Assembly (NCBI RefSeq): GCF_001441615.1
Contig: NZ_LAXJ01000003.1
Span: 372,001-436,000 of the forward strand
From: Roseovarius atlanticus
GTDB taxonomy: Bacteria > Pseudomonadota > Alphaproteobacteria > Rhodobacterales > Rhodobacteraceae
Reading direction: 5' to 3'
Length of the DNA stretch: 64,000 nucleotides
The notes under the pieces: model-generated
The model's input: only the letters and a program-made list of their open reading frames with translations
Databases searched by the model: none
What the model was told of the DNA's origin: nothing
Program-made: the position numbers and the translations under genes
Shown: one piece after another, positions 33,581 to 43,435 of the stretch
Layout of the letters: every line of letters starts with the position of its first letter
Numbering within the stretch: the stretch's first letter is position 1

Positions 33581-34144
33581 ATGTCCAGCAATTCCCTGAT
33601 CGCCAAGTCGGTTATCCTGGTCTCCGCCCTTGTGGGAGGGGTTGTCGGGCTGTTCGAGCTGGGTGATCGGTTCATGACGTCGAAGCCGTCCGAGGACGTG
33701 GTTGTGAATCAGTCGGCGGCAAGCGGATCGTCCGATGGGGCCGAGCGCGGGGCCGACGAGGCGGACGCTGCGGGCGAGACGACCGCCGCATTGTCCGAGA
33801 GTGTCAGTTCGGCAGATCGTGGGCAAGGTACGGCGCTGGAGCGTGAGATTGCGCAAAGGGTGTCGGAGCAGCTGATGCGTCTGGAGTGCGGCGCGGTTGA
33901 GGTAACCCGGGTGACCGCGACAGCGACGACAGTGCCGGAGGAGGAAACCAGCCACGGGTTCGAAGGGCATCTGCTGAACGGGGCTGTGACCCTGCAGGGC
34001 ACGAACGGACCCGAGCGTATTCGACTGGCAGGCTCTGGCAAGGGGCCGACCGGCGCGGCGAGTGCGGTCGACATGGCGCTGCGCGGGTTCGGGGAACACT
34101 TGACGGTGACGGAAATTTTCGAAGCGAATTGCAGAAGGGACTGA
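33581..34144 (+). CDS. Hypothetical membrane-anchored protein, partner of the FlgO/CsgG-like gene
   Basis: 187 residues; one N-terminal helix (SVILVSALVGGVVGLFELG) then a Ser/Ala/Glu-rich linker and a C-terminal domain (QRVSEQLMRLECGAVEVTRV... LLNGAVTLQGTNGPERIRLAG...SAVDMALRGFGEHL). The repeated GAA/AVD pattern is reminiscent of periplasmic amphiphilic domains, but I do not recognise a family. ATG 33581 starts the gene and its stop overlaps the start of the next gene (TGATG). Confidence 0.68.
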   Translation: MSSNSLIAKSVILVSALVGGVVGLFELGDRFMTSKPSEDVVVNQSAASGSSDGAERGADEADAAGETTAALSESVSSADRGQGTALEREIAQRVSEQLMRLECGAVEVTRVTATATTVPEEETSHGFEGHLLNGAVTLQGTNGPERIRLAGSGKGPTGAASAVDMALRGFGEHLTVTEIFEANCRRD

Positions 34145-35223
34145 TGATGCGGTGGACAAATCTTGTGGCGGCCTGCGTTTTTGTGGCGCTGGCCGGGGGC
34201 GCGAATGCGGCCTCGTCGGTGGATGACAGCCTGGACGAGATCGCGGGCCAGATCGTGGATCGGACGCGCAGCGACGGCACCGCCACGATCGGGATCTCGA
34301 CCTTCACTCACAGCGATGGGACCTGTTCGGATCTGTCGAATTATATCAGCGAGTTCGTCGTGGACAGCCTGTTCAATGCCGGAGAAGGCAAGATCGACAT
34401 CATCGAGCGGTCGCAGCTGAGCGCGATTTTCCGCGAGATGGAGCTGGTCTTTGACGGCACGATCGCGCCGGATGCCGCCAAGCGACTGGGCGAGATCGAG
34501 GGGGTCGATGCGCTGGTCACGGGTTCGCTGATCCAGTTCGGCGAACAGGTGAAGGTGCAGGCACGGATGATCGGCACGCAGGATGGCCGGCTGTTTGCCA
34601 CCGCGCGGTCGGAATTCCCCAGCGTGGGCAGCGTGGCGGAGATGATGTCGACGCGCAGCCGCGCGGCCTGCGGTTTCTCCGAAGCGGCGGGCGGCGGTGA
34701 AGCGGCGCCGACCACGCAGGTTGTGGTGGTTGAGGGGGCTGGCGGACAGGTCGGAGCGACGCAGGGCCAAAGCCTTGTGGAACCCTCGCGGAGATACGCC
34801 TCGGATGTCTATGACGCCGAGGTATCGACCCTCGTCTATTCCAAATCATCGGGCGATACGACATTCGCAATGCGGTTCAAGAATACGACGGAGAAAACGA
34901 TCGCGCTTGCCTATATGCCGAAAACGATATCCGTCGCGGACGGGCGTGGCGGATTCTTGACATACACGGGCAATTGGTCGGGCCTGAGGACGTGCTACAG
35001 CGAAAGTTACCTGCAATACTGCAATTCGAGCGATCCGAAATATGCGACCGTTCTGCCCCCCGGGAAGGCGGCGCAGCTCAACTTTCAGATGCGGGGTGAA
35101 AAGGATGTTGAAGACCCGAAGTTCACCTTGGCGCTGGAACTCGTGGTGACACCCGATGTCGATGACAAGGAAAGCTACACAGTGCAGTCGCTCGGGTTCT
35201 ACGACATGCCGCCGGACAGCTGA
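34144..35223 (+). CDS. FlgO/CsgG-family secreted protein
   Basis: 359 residues; signal peptide MMRWTNLVAACVFVALAGGANA. Residues about 30-180 have the FlgO/CsgG-like fold pattern: TIGISTFTHSDGTCSDLSNY, IDIIERSQLSAIFREMELVF, IEGVDALVTGSLIQFGEQVK, VQARMIGTQDGRLFATAR. The C-terminal ~150 residues are a separate beta-rich region with two Cys (TCYSESYLQYCNSS). Coupled to the membrane-anchored partner upstream. The two may form an envelope complex; a curli or flagellar role is not supported by neighbours. Confidence 0.75.
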   Translation: MMRWTNLVAACVFVALAGGANAASSVDDSLDEIAGQIVDRTRSDGTATIGISTFTHSDGTCSDLSNYISEFVVDSLFNAGEGKIDIIERSQLSAIFREMELVFDGTIAPDAAKRLGEIEGVDALVTGSLIQFGEQVKVQARMIGTQDGRLFATARSEFPSVGSVAEMMSTRSRAACGFSEAAGGGEAAPTTQVVVVEGAGGQVGATQGQSLVEPSRRYASDVYDAEVSTLVYSKSSGDTTFAMRFKNTTEKTIALAYMPKTISVADGRGGFLTYTGNWSGLRTCYSESYLQYCNSSDPKYATVLPPGKAAQLNFQMRGEKDVEDPKFTLALELVVTPDVDDKESYTVQSLGFYDMPPDS

Positions 35224-35229
35224 GCGCGA

Positions 35230-36573
35230 TCAGGCAAGACCCATCAGGGCGGCGTCGAAGGGATACTTCGTGAGGTTCTCGTACCCCGTGTCGGTGATCA
35301 GCACCTGGTCCTCGAGCTTGATCGAGAAATCGCCGCCGACCTCGCCCACCAGCGCCTCGACGCAGAGGGTCATGCCCGGCTCCAGCGCGTAATCGAACGA
35401 TCCGGGCACGGCCTGGTCGGGGTAGGCGACGAGGGGCCATTCATCGCAAAGGCCGACGCCGTGCATCAGGCAGCCGTATTTCTGCGCCTGGTAGCGGTCG
35501 TCGAGCACATGGGTGCCGGCGCTGAGTTCGGGGATCGTGACACCGGGGCGCAGCATTTCCATGTTGGTCATGATGTGTTCATGCGCGTGCTGCATGGCAT
35601 CGATCATGTCGGCGCGCGGTTTGCGGTCGCCGATCCACCAGCTGCGCGAGATGTCGACGCAGATGCCGTAGCTGCCGACAAGGTCGGTGTCGAACGAAAT
35701 GATCTCGTTCATCTGGGTGATACGAGGGCCGCATTCCTGGAACCACGGATTTGTGCGGGGCCCGGAGGCAAGCAGGCGGGTTTCGATCCATTCGCCGCCA
35801 CGGCGGATGTTTTCGGCGTGCAGGACCGCCCAGATGTCATCCTCGCTGGTCTGGCCCAGAGGCACGTTCAGCCGGGCGAACCGCTCCATTTCGGCCACGG
35901 CGGTCTCGCAGGCGTGGGAGGCGCAGCGCATGGCGAGGATTTCGTCGGGGCCTTTGACGGCGCGGCATTTTTCGGTCAGTTCCTCGCCTTCCATGATCTC
36001 GAAACCCTGCGCTTCCAAAGCGCGGAGGCCGTGGAGCATGATCTTGTCCACCGCGAGGCGCGTGTTGCCGGGGGCGTGTTCGGCCAAAAGCACGCGCACC
36101 TCGTTCGAGAAGGTGTCGGCGGCCACGTCCACCTTGTCGCCCCGGTCGAAATAGAAGAGGTCCGCGCCGGAGCGTTGTTCGCGCACCAGCGGGTTGAAGG
36201 TGCTGAGGAAGGGCGAGTTCTTGTAATCCCACATCACCATGTAGCCGTCGGCGCAGACCAGCAGCGCGCGGAACGGGTTGTGGGTGTTCCAGAGCTGCAT
36301 GTTGGTTGAATCGGTGGCGTAACGGATGTTGAGCGGATCGAAGACCAGCAGCCCGGCATAGTCGCGGTCCTGGATGAAGCGGGTCAGGCGTTCCCAGCGA
36401 TATCGGCGCATGGCTTGCAGGTCGGGCATTTGCAGGCCCGCGGCCTCCCATTCGCGGAAGGCAAGCTGGGTCGGTCCGATCTCGATCCGGTCGGCGTCGT
36501 TGGGGGTGTTGTCGCCCAGAACGGGCCCGCGGGTGGGGTCGATCTTGCGCGTGTCGCGGAAATGGGTGTTCAT
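35230..36573 (-). CDS. dddP: DMSP lyase DddP (M24 family, iron-dependent)
   Basis: Cleaves dimethylsulfoniopropionate to dimethyl sulfide and acrylate. 447 residues, an M24 'creatinase' fold without peptidase function. The sequence [20 protein letters not shown] and the region [16 protein letters not shown] are diagnostic. Residue numbering falls exactly on the characterised Ruegeria enzyme: D295, D297, D307, H371, E406 and E421 (metal ligands) and D377 (catalytic base) are all present. ATG 36573 is used. Convergent with the FlgO-like gene with 6 bases between; divergent from the GDPD gene. No acrylate genes adjacent. Confidence 0.95.
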   Translation of the reverse strand: MNTHFRDTRKIDPTRGPVLGDNTPNDADRIEIGPTQLAFREWEAAGLQMPDLQAMRRYRWERLTRFIQDRDYAGLLVFDPLNIRYATDSTNMQLWNTHNPFRALLVCADGYMVMWDYKNSPFLSTFNPLVREQRSGADLFYFDRGDKVDVAADTFSNEVRVLLAEHAPGNTRLAVDKIMLHGLRALEAQGFEIMEGEELTEKCRAVKGPDEILAMRCASHACETAVAEMERFARLNVPLGQTSEDDIWAVLHAENIRRGGEWIETRLLASGPRTNPWFQECGPRITQMNEIISFDTDLVGSYGICVDISRSWWIGDRKPRADMIDAMQHAHEHIMTNMEMLRPGVTIPELSAGTHVLDDRYQAQKYGCLMHGVGLCDEWPLVAYPDQAVPGSFDYALEPGMTLCVEALVGEVGGDFSIKLEDQVLITDTGYENLTKYPFDAALMGLA

Positions 36574-36758
36574 GGTCGGGCGCTCCTGGCTTCTTGCCAG
36601 ATTGGGTGCGCGGAGTCCGCCTTGCGCGACGGAATGCGACATGGGGAGTGTCGGAACTGCGAGGTCGCGCGTCACAAAGGTTTTGCGAAAACGTCACGGT
36701 CCTTTTGGAAAAGCGGCGATATTCCCGGGCGATGAAAACACGACATGGGAGATCGAGA

Positions 36759-37973
36759 ATGATCCGTTTCACATTCGTCGCGGTGCCGCTTGCCATTGCC
36801 GGGCTGGCTGCACCGCTGGCCGCAGAAGAAGTCGGGTACGGGCCTCGCCCGGCCTACCTGATCGACCGGATTGAAGAGGGGCCGCTGAAGGAAAAGCTGG
36901 CCGGGTGCATGGGGCAGACACCGTCGCGGTCGGATTTTTCTATCGGGCACCGGGGGGCGCCGCTGCTCTTTCCGGAGCATACGGTGGAGTCCAACAAGGC
37001 GGCGGCGCGGATGGGCGCGGGCATCCTGGAATGCGACGTGACCTTCACCAAGGATCACGAACTGGTCTGCCGTCACGCGCAGAACGATTTGCACACGACG
37101 ACCGATATCCTGGCCTCGGACTTGGCCGGGACCTGCGTGACACCGTTCAGCCCCGCCGAGGGCGAGACGGAGGCCACGGCGGAATGCCGGACCTCGGAAA
37201 TCACGCTGGCCGAGTTCCGCACGTTGACCGGCAAGATGGACGCGGCGAACACGTCGGCAACGACGGTCGAGGAGTACATGGACGGCACCGCCAATTGGCG
37301 CACGGACCTATACGCGGTCGAGGGCGGGACGTTGATGACCCATGCCGAGTCGATCGAGCTCTTCCGTAACCTGGGTGCCAAGTTCACGCCCGAGCTGAAG
37401 AGCCCGGCAGTGGAGATGCCGCATGACGGGTTCAGCCAGGAAGATTATGCGCAAAAGCTGATCGACGAATACAAGGCGGCGGGGGTTCCAGCCTCGGACG
37501 TGTGGCCGCAGAGTTTCAACCTGGATGACGTGCTCTACTGGATCGAGAACGAGCCGGAATTCGGTGCGCAGGCGGTGTACTTGGACGACCGGTACGATGT
37601 CGAAGGGTTCGATTACATGGACCCGGCGACGTTCGAGCCGTCGATGCAGGACTTGGCCGACCAGGGTGTGAATTATATCGCGCCGCCGATGTGGATGCTG
37701 GTGACGCTGGAAGGTGACGAGATCGTGCCGTCGCCCTATGCGACTGCCGCCAGCGAGGCCGGGCTGAACATCATCACCTGGACGCTGGAACGCTCTGGCC
37801 CGCTGACCGGCGGTGGTGGCTGGTATTTCCAGTCGGTGGCGGACACGATCGACACCGACGCGGATTATTTCACCATGCTGCACGCGCTGCACGACAAGGT
37901 CGGCGTGGTGGGTGTGTTCAGCGACTGGCCCGCGACGGTGACCTATTACGCGAATTGCATGGGGCTGGACTGA
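36759..37973 (+). CDS. Periplasmic glycerophosphodiester phosphodiesterase
   Basis: 404 residues; signal peptide [26 protein letters not shown]-type TIM barrel with catalytic opening [20 protein letters not shown] (HR and E), [19 protein letters not shown] (metal ligands E, D and catalytic H). Releases glycerol-3-phosphate from glycerophosphodiesters, giving P from lipids. ATG 36759 has GGGAG upstream; a longer frame begins within a divergent promoter region. Ends in a good terminator (37985-38010). Confidence 0.9.
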   Translation: MIRFTFVAVPLAIAGLAAPLAAEEVGYGPRPAYLIDRIEEGPLKEKLAGCMGQTPSRSDFSIGHRGAPLLFPEHTVESNKAAARMGAGILECDVTFTKDHELVCRHAQNDLHTTTDILASDLAGTCVTPFSPAEGETEATAECRTSEITLAEFRTLTGKMDAANTSATTVEEYMDGTANWRTDLYAVEGGTLMTHAESIELFRNLGAKFTPELKSPAVEMPHDGFSQEDYAQKLIDEYKAAGVPASDVWPQSFNLDDVLYWIENEPEFGAQAVYLDDRYDVEGFDYMDPATFEPSMQDLADQGVNYIAPPMWMLVTLEGDEIVPSPYATAASEAGLNIITWTLERSGPLTGGGGWYFQSVADTIDTDADYFTMLHALHDKVGVVGVFSDWPATVTYYANCMGLD

Positions 37974-37984
37974 GCCTGAAAAAT

Positions 37985-38010
37985 CCGCCCGGTGCGTTTG
38001 CGCCGGGCGG
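37985..38010 (+). terminator. Intrinsic terminator of the GDPD gene
   Basis: Hairpin CCGCCCGG..CCGGGCGG (11-base stem with one wobble) followed by AATTATTTTG. The T-rich tail runs into a copy of the 24-bp AT-rich repeat at 38018. Confidence 0.85.
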
Positions 38011-38017
38011 AATTATT

Positions 38018-38041
38018 TTGAGTATTTTTGGAACGATGAAA
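38018..38041 (+). repeat. 24-bp AT-rich dispersed repeat, copy 5
   Basis: GAGTATTTTTGGAAC core then GATGAAA, between the GDPD terminator and the convergent hemE stop at 38049. Confidence 0.75.
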
Positions 38042-38048
38042 GGCGCGG

Positions 38049-39083
38049 TCAGGCGCTGCGCACCGTGTCGATCATCAGTTGCACGTTGTCGGGGTCAGCG
38101 TCGGGCGTGATGCCATGTCCGAGGTTGAAGATATGCGGGCCGCCGCGGAACGCCTCGACCACGGCCTTGGTTTCGCGCACCAGGGCTTCGCCGCCGGTGA
38201 CCATGTGGGACGAGGCGAGGTTGCCCTGCACGCAGCCGTCTTTCTGGATATGTTCGGCGGCCCATTCGGGGCTGACGGAATTGTCGATGGCGACACAATC
38301 TGCGCCGGTCTTTTCGTGAAATCCGATATAGCCGTCGCCGCCTTCGCGCGGGAAGGCGATGACGGGGATGCCGGGGTGCTTTTCCTTGAGCGCCGAGATG
38401 ATGCGCTTGGTTGGCGCCACGGCGAAATCCTCGAAATCCTGGCCCCTGAGGGAGCCGGCCCAACTGTCGAAGACCTTGACGACTTCGGCGCCGGCGTCGA
38501 TCTGGGCCGACAGGTAGTGGATCGTAGCCTCGGTGATGCGCTCCATCAGCGCCTCGAACAAGGGGCGGTTGTCGGATTTGAGCGCGTGGGCGGGGCCCTG
38601 GTCGGGCGTGCCGCGGCCGGCGATCATGTAGGTGGCGACGGTCCAGGGGGCGCCGGCGAAGCCGATGAGCGTGGTCTCGGGGGGCAGGGCGCCGGAGAGG
38701 TTGCGGACGGTCTGGTAGATCGGGTTGAGCGTCTCGTGCACTTCGTCTGCCGGGCCAAGCTTGTCGAAATCGGCCTGTTCGGTGATGGTCGACAGGCGCG
38801 GCCCCTCGCCGGTGACGAACCACAGATCGGCACCGAGGGCCTGTGGGACCAAGAGGATATCGGCGAAAAGGATCGCCGCATCAAAGCCGTAGCGGCGGAT
38901 GGGTTGCAGCGTGACCTCGGTGGCGAGGTCGGGGTTGTAGCACAGCGACAGGAAATCCCCGGCCTGTTCGCGCGTGGCGCGGTATTCGGGCAGATAGCGC
39001 CCGGCCTGGCGCATCATCCAGATCGGCGGTGTCGCCTGCGTCTCGCCGGCGAGGGCCTTGAGGATGGTTTTCTGTGACGCCAT
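38049..39083 (-). CDS. hemE: Uroporphyrinogen decarboxylase
   Basis: 344 residues; converts uroporphyrinogen III to coproporphyrinogen III. The N-terminal [16 protein letters not shown] and [20 protein letters not shown] blocks hold the active-site Arg and Asp. ATG 39083 is chosen ([13 protein letters not shown]); an earlier ATG at 39134 would add 17 unlikely residues. Divergent from hemC 93 bases away, a common Rhodobacterales arrangement. Confidence 0.95.
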   Translation of the reverse strand: MASQKTILKALAGETQATPPIWMMRQAGRYLPEYRATREQAGDFLSLCYNPDLATEVTLQPIRRYGFDAAILFADILLVPQALGADLWFVTGEGPRLSTITEQADFDKLGPADEVHETLNPIYQTVRNLSGALPPETTLIGFAGAPWTVATYMIAGRGTPDQGPAHALKSDNRPLFEALMERITEATIHYLSAQIDAGAEVVKVFDSWAGSLRGQDFEDFAVAPTKRIISALKEKHPGIPVIAFPREGGDGYIGFHEKTGADCVAIDNSVSPEWAAEHIQKDGCVQGNLASSHMVTGGEALVRETKAVVEAFRGGPHIFNLGHGITPDADPDNVQLMIDTVRSA

Positions 39084-39176
39084 GTCCGGTCTCCCTTTTG
39101 GTGGTTTGGTCCTCTTTGAGCCTTGGAAAGTCAACCAAAACTTGTCAGCCCAGATTTACACGTCTAGACCGTCTGC

Positions 39177-40124
39177 ATGACAGTGACCATGCCCACCCCC
39201 GCCGCGCCGCTGAAGATCGGTACACGAGGCTCTCCGCTTGCGCTGGCGCAGGCGAACGAGACGCGCGACCGTCTGGCCGATGCCTTTGACCTGCCGCACG
39301 AGGCGTTCCAGATCGTCGTTATCAAGACCACGGGCGACCGGATCATCGACCGGCCGCTGAAGGAGATCGGCGGCAAGGGGCTGTTCACCCGCGAGATCGA
39401 GGAGGCGATGCTGTCGGGCGAGATCGACATCGCCGTGCACTCGATGAAGGACATGCCGGTGTTGCAGCCCGAGGGGCTGATGCTGGACACCTATTTGCCG
39501 CGCGAGGATGTGCGCGATGCGTTCGTGTCGCCCCGCTACGAGGGGCTGGCCGGGCTGCCCGAGGGCGCAAAAGTGGGCACGTCAAGCCTGCGGCGCAAGG
39601 CGCAGGTTCTGGTGAAGTTCCCGCATCTGGAGGTGGTGGAATTTCGCGGTAACGTCCAGACAAGGTTGAAGAAACTCGATGACGGCGTGGCGGAATGCAC
39701 GTTTCTCGCCATGGCCGGGCTGAACCGTCTTGGGCAGCCCGAGGTGGCGGTCGGTGCGGTGGATACCGAGGACATGCTGCCCGCCGTGGCGCAGGGGGCC
39801 ATCGGCATCGAGCGGCGGGCGGATGACAGCCGCGCGGCCGAGATGCTGGCGGCGATCCATGACGTCGAGACGGGCAAGCGGCTGGCGGCGGAGCGCAGCT
39901 TTCTGGCGACCCTCGATGGCTCCTGCGAGACGCCGATTGCCGGGCTGGCGGAGTTGCAGGGCGACACGATCCGGCTGCGCGGCGAAGTGCTGCGGCCCGA
40001 TGGCAGCGAGAGCATCAGCGACGAAGGCGAGGCGCCGGTCGAGGATGGCGCGAAGCTGGGTGACGCGCTGGCGCGCGGATTGCTGGAGCGCGCGGGGCCG
40101 GGATTTTTCGACTGGCGGGAATGA
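39177..40124 (+). CDS. hemC: Porphobilinogen deaminase (hydroxymethylbilane synthase)
   Basis: 315 residues. N-terminal KIGTRGSPLALAQANETRD, cofactor-binding Cys in DGSCETPIAGLAEL that carries the dipyrromethane, and substrate arginines in RRKAQV. Polymerises four porphobilinogens to hydroxymethylbilane, two steps before HemE. ATG 39177 or, in frame, 39189. Confidence 0.95.
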   Translation: MTVTMPTPAAPLKIGTRGSPLALAQANETRDRLADAFDLPHEAFQIVVIKTTGDRIIDRPLKEIGGKGLFTREIEEAMLSGEIDIAVHSMKDMPVLQPEGLMLDTYLPREDVRDAFVSPRYEGLAGLPEGAKVGTSSLRRKAQVLVKFPHLEVVEFRGNVQTRLKKLDDGVAECTFLAMAGLNRLGQPEVAVGAVDTEDMLPAVAQGAIGIERRADDSRAAEMLAAIHDVETGKRLAAERSFLATLDGSCETPIAGLAELQGDTIRLRGEVLRPDGSESISDEGEAPVEDGAKLGDALARGLLERAGPGFFDWRE

Positions 40125-40244
40125 AAAGGTTAACGGCCTTGTTTTGCTGATTTCGCACGTCGGTTTCGCGTCGGTATCCTGGTGGTATCGCGGCGGTGGG
40201 GGCGTCGGCAGACCCGGTCGTTAATGCGGCGTGCGTTGCGGCGC

Positions 40245-40266
40245 GTGGGTTTTCACCCACCCTACG
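40245..40266. repeat. REP-like type A palindrome
   Basis: GTGGGTTTTCACCCAC then CTACG; the preceding 14 bases (GCGTTGCGGCGCGT) are shared with the copy at 40877. Confidence 0.8.
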
Positions 40267-40308
40267 TGCAGGATTGACGGAATCCGGGGCGCGGGGCATC
40301 GTCGATGG

Positions 40309-40860
40309 ATGCGGATCGAGGACAAGACCGACACCACCCTGACCCTGGTGGATGACCAGAAGGACAAGAAGCTGGGGCTGACGCTGGCCGGCGTGTTCGT
40401 TGCCGGCACGTGCCTGTTCATGGCTTGGGAGGGGTTTGCCGAGGTGCTGCTGCCGGGGGTGCTGCTGATCGCGGCAATGGCGGTTTACTGGAAGCGCAGC
40501 AAGATGCGGTCGGTTCTGGTCTTCGACCGGGCGGCGGACCGGGTGCATCTGACGGTGACGGACCGCAAGGGCGCCGAGGAATGGGAGTGGCGGTTGAGTG
40601 ACGTCGAAACCGCGGTGATCGGCACGGTGGGCGCCCACGGTACGGACAGCGGGATTGATCGGCCGAGCTTGGTTTTGGCGGATGGCACCTACGTGCCGAT
40701 GCGGCCCTATCACGCGGCGGGCAGTCAGAGTTGGCACGCGGTGGCGGCGGTCAAGCTGTTCCTGGGGCAAAAGCTGGAGGATGCGCCGGTGGGGTGGTTG
40801 CCGCCGGAGGAATTCGACCGGTATTTCGGCGAAGAGATGGCGCGGCTTTACAAGAAATAG
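40309..40860 (+). CDS. Hypothetical membrane protein, 183 aa
   Basis: Two adjacent membrane helices near the N-terminus (LGLTLAGVFVAGTCLFMAWEG and AEVLLPGVLLIAAMAVYW), then a cytoplasmic domain with beta pattern (SVLVFDRAADRVHLTVTDRKG, LADGTYVPMRPYH) and HAVAAVKLFLGQKLEDAPVG. Not a recognised family. ATG 40309; the frame runs into the upstream palindrome but that extension is non-coding. Confidence 0.65.
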   Translation: MRIEDKTDTTLTLVDDQKDKKLGLTLAGVFVAGTCLFMAWEGFAEVLLPGVLLIAAMAVYWKRSKMRSVLVFDRAADRVHLTVTDRKGAEEWEWRLSDVETAVIGTVGAHGTDSGIDRPSLVLADGTYVPMRPYHAAGSQSWHAVAAVKLFLGQKLEDAPVGWLPPEEFDRYFGEEMARLYKK

Positions 40861-40876
40861 CGGGCGTTGCGGCGCG

Positions 40877-40970
40877 TCGGTTTTCACCCACCAAAGGTGG
40901 GTTTTCACCCACCCTACGGGGCTTGGGATTGATCCTTTCGCGCCGGGAGGTCCCGGGTCGGGCCCGGGAC
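40877..40970. repeat. Two type A palindromes followed by a type B palindrome
   Basis: Tandem ACCCACC hairpins at 40877-40918 joined by AAA, then GTCCCGGG..CCCGGGAC at 40950-40970. Three repeat units fill the gap between the membrane protein and the convergent GntR gene. Confidence 0.8.
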
Positions 40971-40975
40971 GACCT

Positions 40976-41659
40976 TTATGTCTCGGATGCGCGGGTGAGG
41001 GACAGGCGGGCGGTTTCCAGATGTTCCTTCATGATGTTGGCGGCGCGTTCGGGTTCGCGGGCGCGCAGGGCGTCGAGGATTTGCCGGTGTTGGGTGTTGT
41101 AGGTGTTGATCGTCGCCTCATCCAGCGTCAGGCGGCGCATACGGGTCCAGTCGTCCTGGCTGCGGACGCTGCCGATCTGGGTGAGGATCCAGACCAGAAG
41201 ACCGTTGCGGGTGCTGTCGGCGATGGCGCGGTGAAAGGCGGTGTCGGCCTCGGAAAAGGCTGCGGGATCGTTGACGCTATGCTCCATCTGGCGGCAGAGA
41301 TCTTCCATCCTGTCGAAGTCGGCGTGGCGGCCGTGCAGGACCGAGAGCCGGCAGGTGTGCGGTTCGAGCGCGAATCGGGCATCCATGAGTTCGAGAGGTG
41401 TCGAATTGTCGATGGCGCTGGCCGCCGCCGTTTCGGATTTGTGCAGAACGTAGGTGCCGCTGCCGGGGCGGATCTCGACAAAACCTTCGGATTCCAATTG
41501 CATGAGCGCTTTGCGCACGGTGCCGCGGGCGGCGCCGTATGTCTCGGACAGCACCCGTTCGGGCGGCAGGCGGTCGTGCTGTTGCAGCGTGCCCTTGGAT
41601 ATTTCGCGCCGGATGAGGCCGGCGATGTCCGCCGCGCCCATTCTTTGTGCGTCATCCAC
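40976..41659 (-). CDS. GntR/FCD regulator, divergent from the glutamine-synthetase operon
   Basis: 227 residues: winged helix (LPPERVLSETYGAARGTVRKALMQLESEGFVEIRPGSGTYV) then FCD domain (TAFHRAIADSTRNGLLVW, QHRQILDALRAREPERA). The start is GTG 41659 because GGAGG lies 7 bases upstream; a frame open for 63 more codons crosses the promoter region. Divergent from the GS operon starting 41877, so it is the likely regulator of that operon; an AT-rich site around 41668-41701 (TGGACCA, CCATATGG) may be its operator. Confidence 0.87.
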   Translation of the reverse strand: MDDAQRMGAADIAGLIRREISKGTLQQHDRLPPERVLSETYGAARGTVRKALMQLESEGFVEIRPGSGTYVLHKSETAAASAIDNSTPLELMDARFALEPHTCRLSVLHGRHADFDRMEDLCRQMEHSVNDPAAFSEADTAFHRAIADSTRNGLLVWILTQIGSVRSQDDWTRMRRLTLDEATINTYNTQHRQILDALRAREPERAANIMKEHLETARLSLTRASET

Positions 41660-41876
41660 TGTGATTCCTCCACTATTTGGACCAATTATATACCATATGG
41701 CAGCATATTCCAGCGAAATCCGCATGTTTGGATCAAAATCGGTTGACTTTTTGGTTGAGCCTCGGAATCGTGAAGGGGCTGGGCGGCAGCGTGAGTCCTG
41801 CCCATGCCACCTAAAATACCAGCCGTCATTCGATCCTCGATCCGACAAAGGCGGCGCAACATCAGGGAGCTAAACC

Positions 41877-43355
41877 GTGGCTGAAATGGATCTTGAGAAA
41901 TTTGTCGAGGCGCCCGGGCGCGACGAGAAAATCAAAGAAGTCCGCAAGATGATCGATGCGAAGGGCATCGAGTACCTTTACCTGCAATTCGTGTCGGTGA
42001 CCGGCAAGATCATGGGCAAGGGCATTCCTGCCGATCACTGGGAAACCGTCGCGAAAAAGGGCTTTCAGCTGGTGTATGGCGCCACGGTGAACCTGTTCAC
42101 CAACCGCGCGGGCGAATACCTGGGCTATGGTCCGGAAGCGGCCGAGCTGGTGGGTATCCCGGAACCGGAAACCTTCATGCAGCTGCCCTGGGCGCCCACG
42201 ATCGGCCGGTTTTACTGCACGCTGTTCCGCAACCGCGAGGAAAAGGAAAACCCGGGCGGGTTCCTGACCAGCGATTGCCGGGGCAACCTGCGCCGGATGC
42301 ATGAGGAGTTCAAAAAGAAACATGGCCGGAGCCTGCGGATCGGGACCGAGCCCGAGATGATGTGGCTGAAGTTCGACGAGAACGGCAAGCCGCGCGACGG
42401 CTATTCCAAGCCCTATTGCTATCACATTGACCAGTTCGAAAGCCTGCGCCCGGTGTCGATGCAGGTGATCCGGTATGCCCGCATGATGGGTCTGGACATG
42501 ATCCAGGGCGACCACGAGGACGCGCCCGGGCAGCTGGAGCTGAACTGGATGTTCGACGACGTGCTGCGCAACGCCGACCGTCTGACCACCTATCGCCAGA
42601 TCTGTGCGCAGGTCGCGCGCGAGAACGGGATTTTCGCCTGCTTCATGACCAAGCCGTTCATGGGTGTGTCGGCGAGCGGTTGTCACCACAACATGAGCCT
42701 GTGGCGCGGCGGCGAGGATGAGTTCGTCAAGTGCGGCAACGATCCCAAGGATCTGCCGGGGATGAAAGACAACTACATGTACGTCAAGGGTGGCGAGAAC
42801 ACGTTCATGCCCGATGACGACGACCCGCAGATGCCCGGCAAGGAAGGCCTGGAGGCGATCGGCGGCGTTGTGCATCACCTGCAGGCGCTGACGGCTGTGG
42901 GCTGTTCGACGGTGAACTCGTACCGTCGTCTTTGGGACACGGGCTTCTGGGCGCCGGTCTTTGCCGACTGGGGCTTCCAGAACCGCACCACCGGCCTGCG
43001 CGTCTCGGCGCCGGGGCGGTTCGAGTACCGCTCGGTCGACAGCATGGTGAACCCGTACCTGATGGGCTCGACCCTGCTGGCGGCGATGGACGACGGCATC
43101 GACAACAAGCTGGACCCGGGCAAGCCCGAAGAGCGCAACATCTACGAGGCGATCAAGGACGGCAAGGACGTCAAGAAGCTGCCGATGAGCCTGGGCGAGG
43201 CGCTGGATTTCCTGAAGAAGGACGAGGTGGTGCAGCGCGGGATGCCCGGCGAGATGTACCGGCTTTACGACGAGTACAAGCACGACGAATACGCCCGGTT
43301 CATGTCCACCGTGACGGATTGGGACAAGGATACGTACATGGAATGCCTGCCCTGA
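41877..43355 (+). CDS. Glutamine-synthetase-family amide ligase (GMAS / GlnT-like)
   Basis: 492 residues, GTG start with GGGA 9 bases upstream. GS catalytic blocks are visible: GTEPEMMW (nucleotide/glutamate Glu), QGDHEDAPGQLELNW, the ammonia-site loop SGCHHNMSLW, and SAPGRFEYRSVDSMVNPYL (metal and phosphate residues). Other organisms pair this ligase type with the split glutamate synthase genes found directly after it. If GMAS, it makes gamma-glutamylmethylamide from methylamine and glutamate; if GlnT-like, glutamine. Longer than the usual ~440 residues of GMAS. Confidence 0.82.
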   Translation: MAEMDLEKFVEAPGRDEKIKEVRKMIDAKGIEYLYLQFVSVTGKIMGKGIPADHWETVAKKGFQLVYGATVNLFTNRAGEYLGYGPEAAELVGIPEPETFMQLPWAPTIGRFYCTLFRNREEKENPGGFLTSDCRGNLRRMHEEFKKKHGRSLRIGTEPEMMWLKFDENGKPRDGYSKPYCYHIDQFESLRPVSMQVIRYARMMGLDMIQGDHEDAPGQLELNWMFDDVLRNADRLTTYRQICAQVARENGIFACFMTKPFMGVSASGCHHNMSLWRGGEDEFVKCGNDPKDLPGMKDNYMYVKGGENTFMPDDDDPQMPGKEGLEAIGGVVHHLQALTAVGCSTVNSYRRLWDTGFWAPVFADWGFQNRTTGLRVSAPGRFEYRSVDSMVNPYLMGSTLLAAMDDGIDNKLDPGKPEERNIYEAIKDGKDVKKLPMSLGEALDFLKKDEVVQRGMPGEMYRLYDEYKHDEYARFMSTVTDWDKDTYMECLP

Positions 43356-43435
43356 GGCATCCCATGCGTTCGGCGGCGGGTTGAGGAGCCCGCCGCCGCT
43401 CTAAGACATTCGCAACCCAGAGGAGGCGTTTCCAG

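Noticed and set aside
41660-41876. Clear palindromic operator for the GntR gene at 40976
   Set aside because: Only imperfect half-sites (TGGACCA, CCATATGG) were seen; no symmetric site as good as those at 14389 or 48818.
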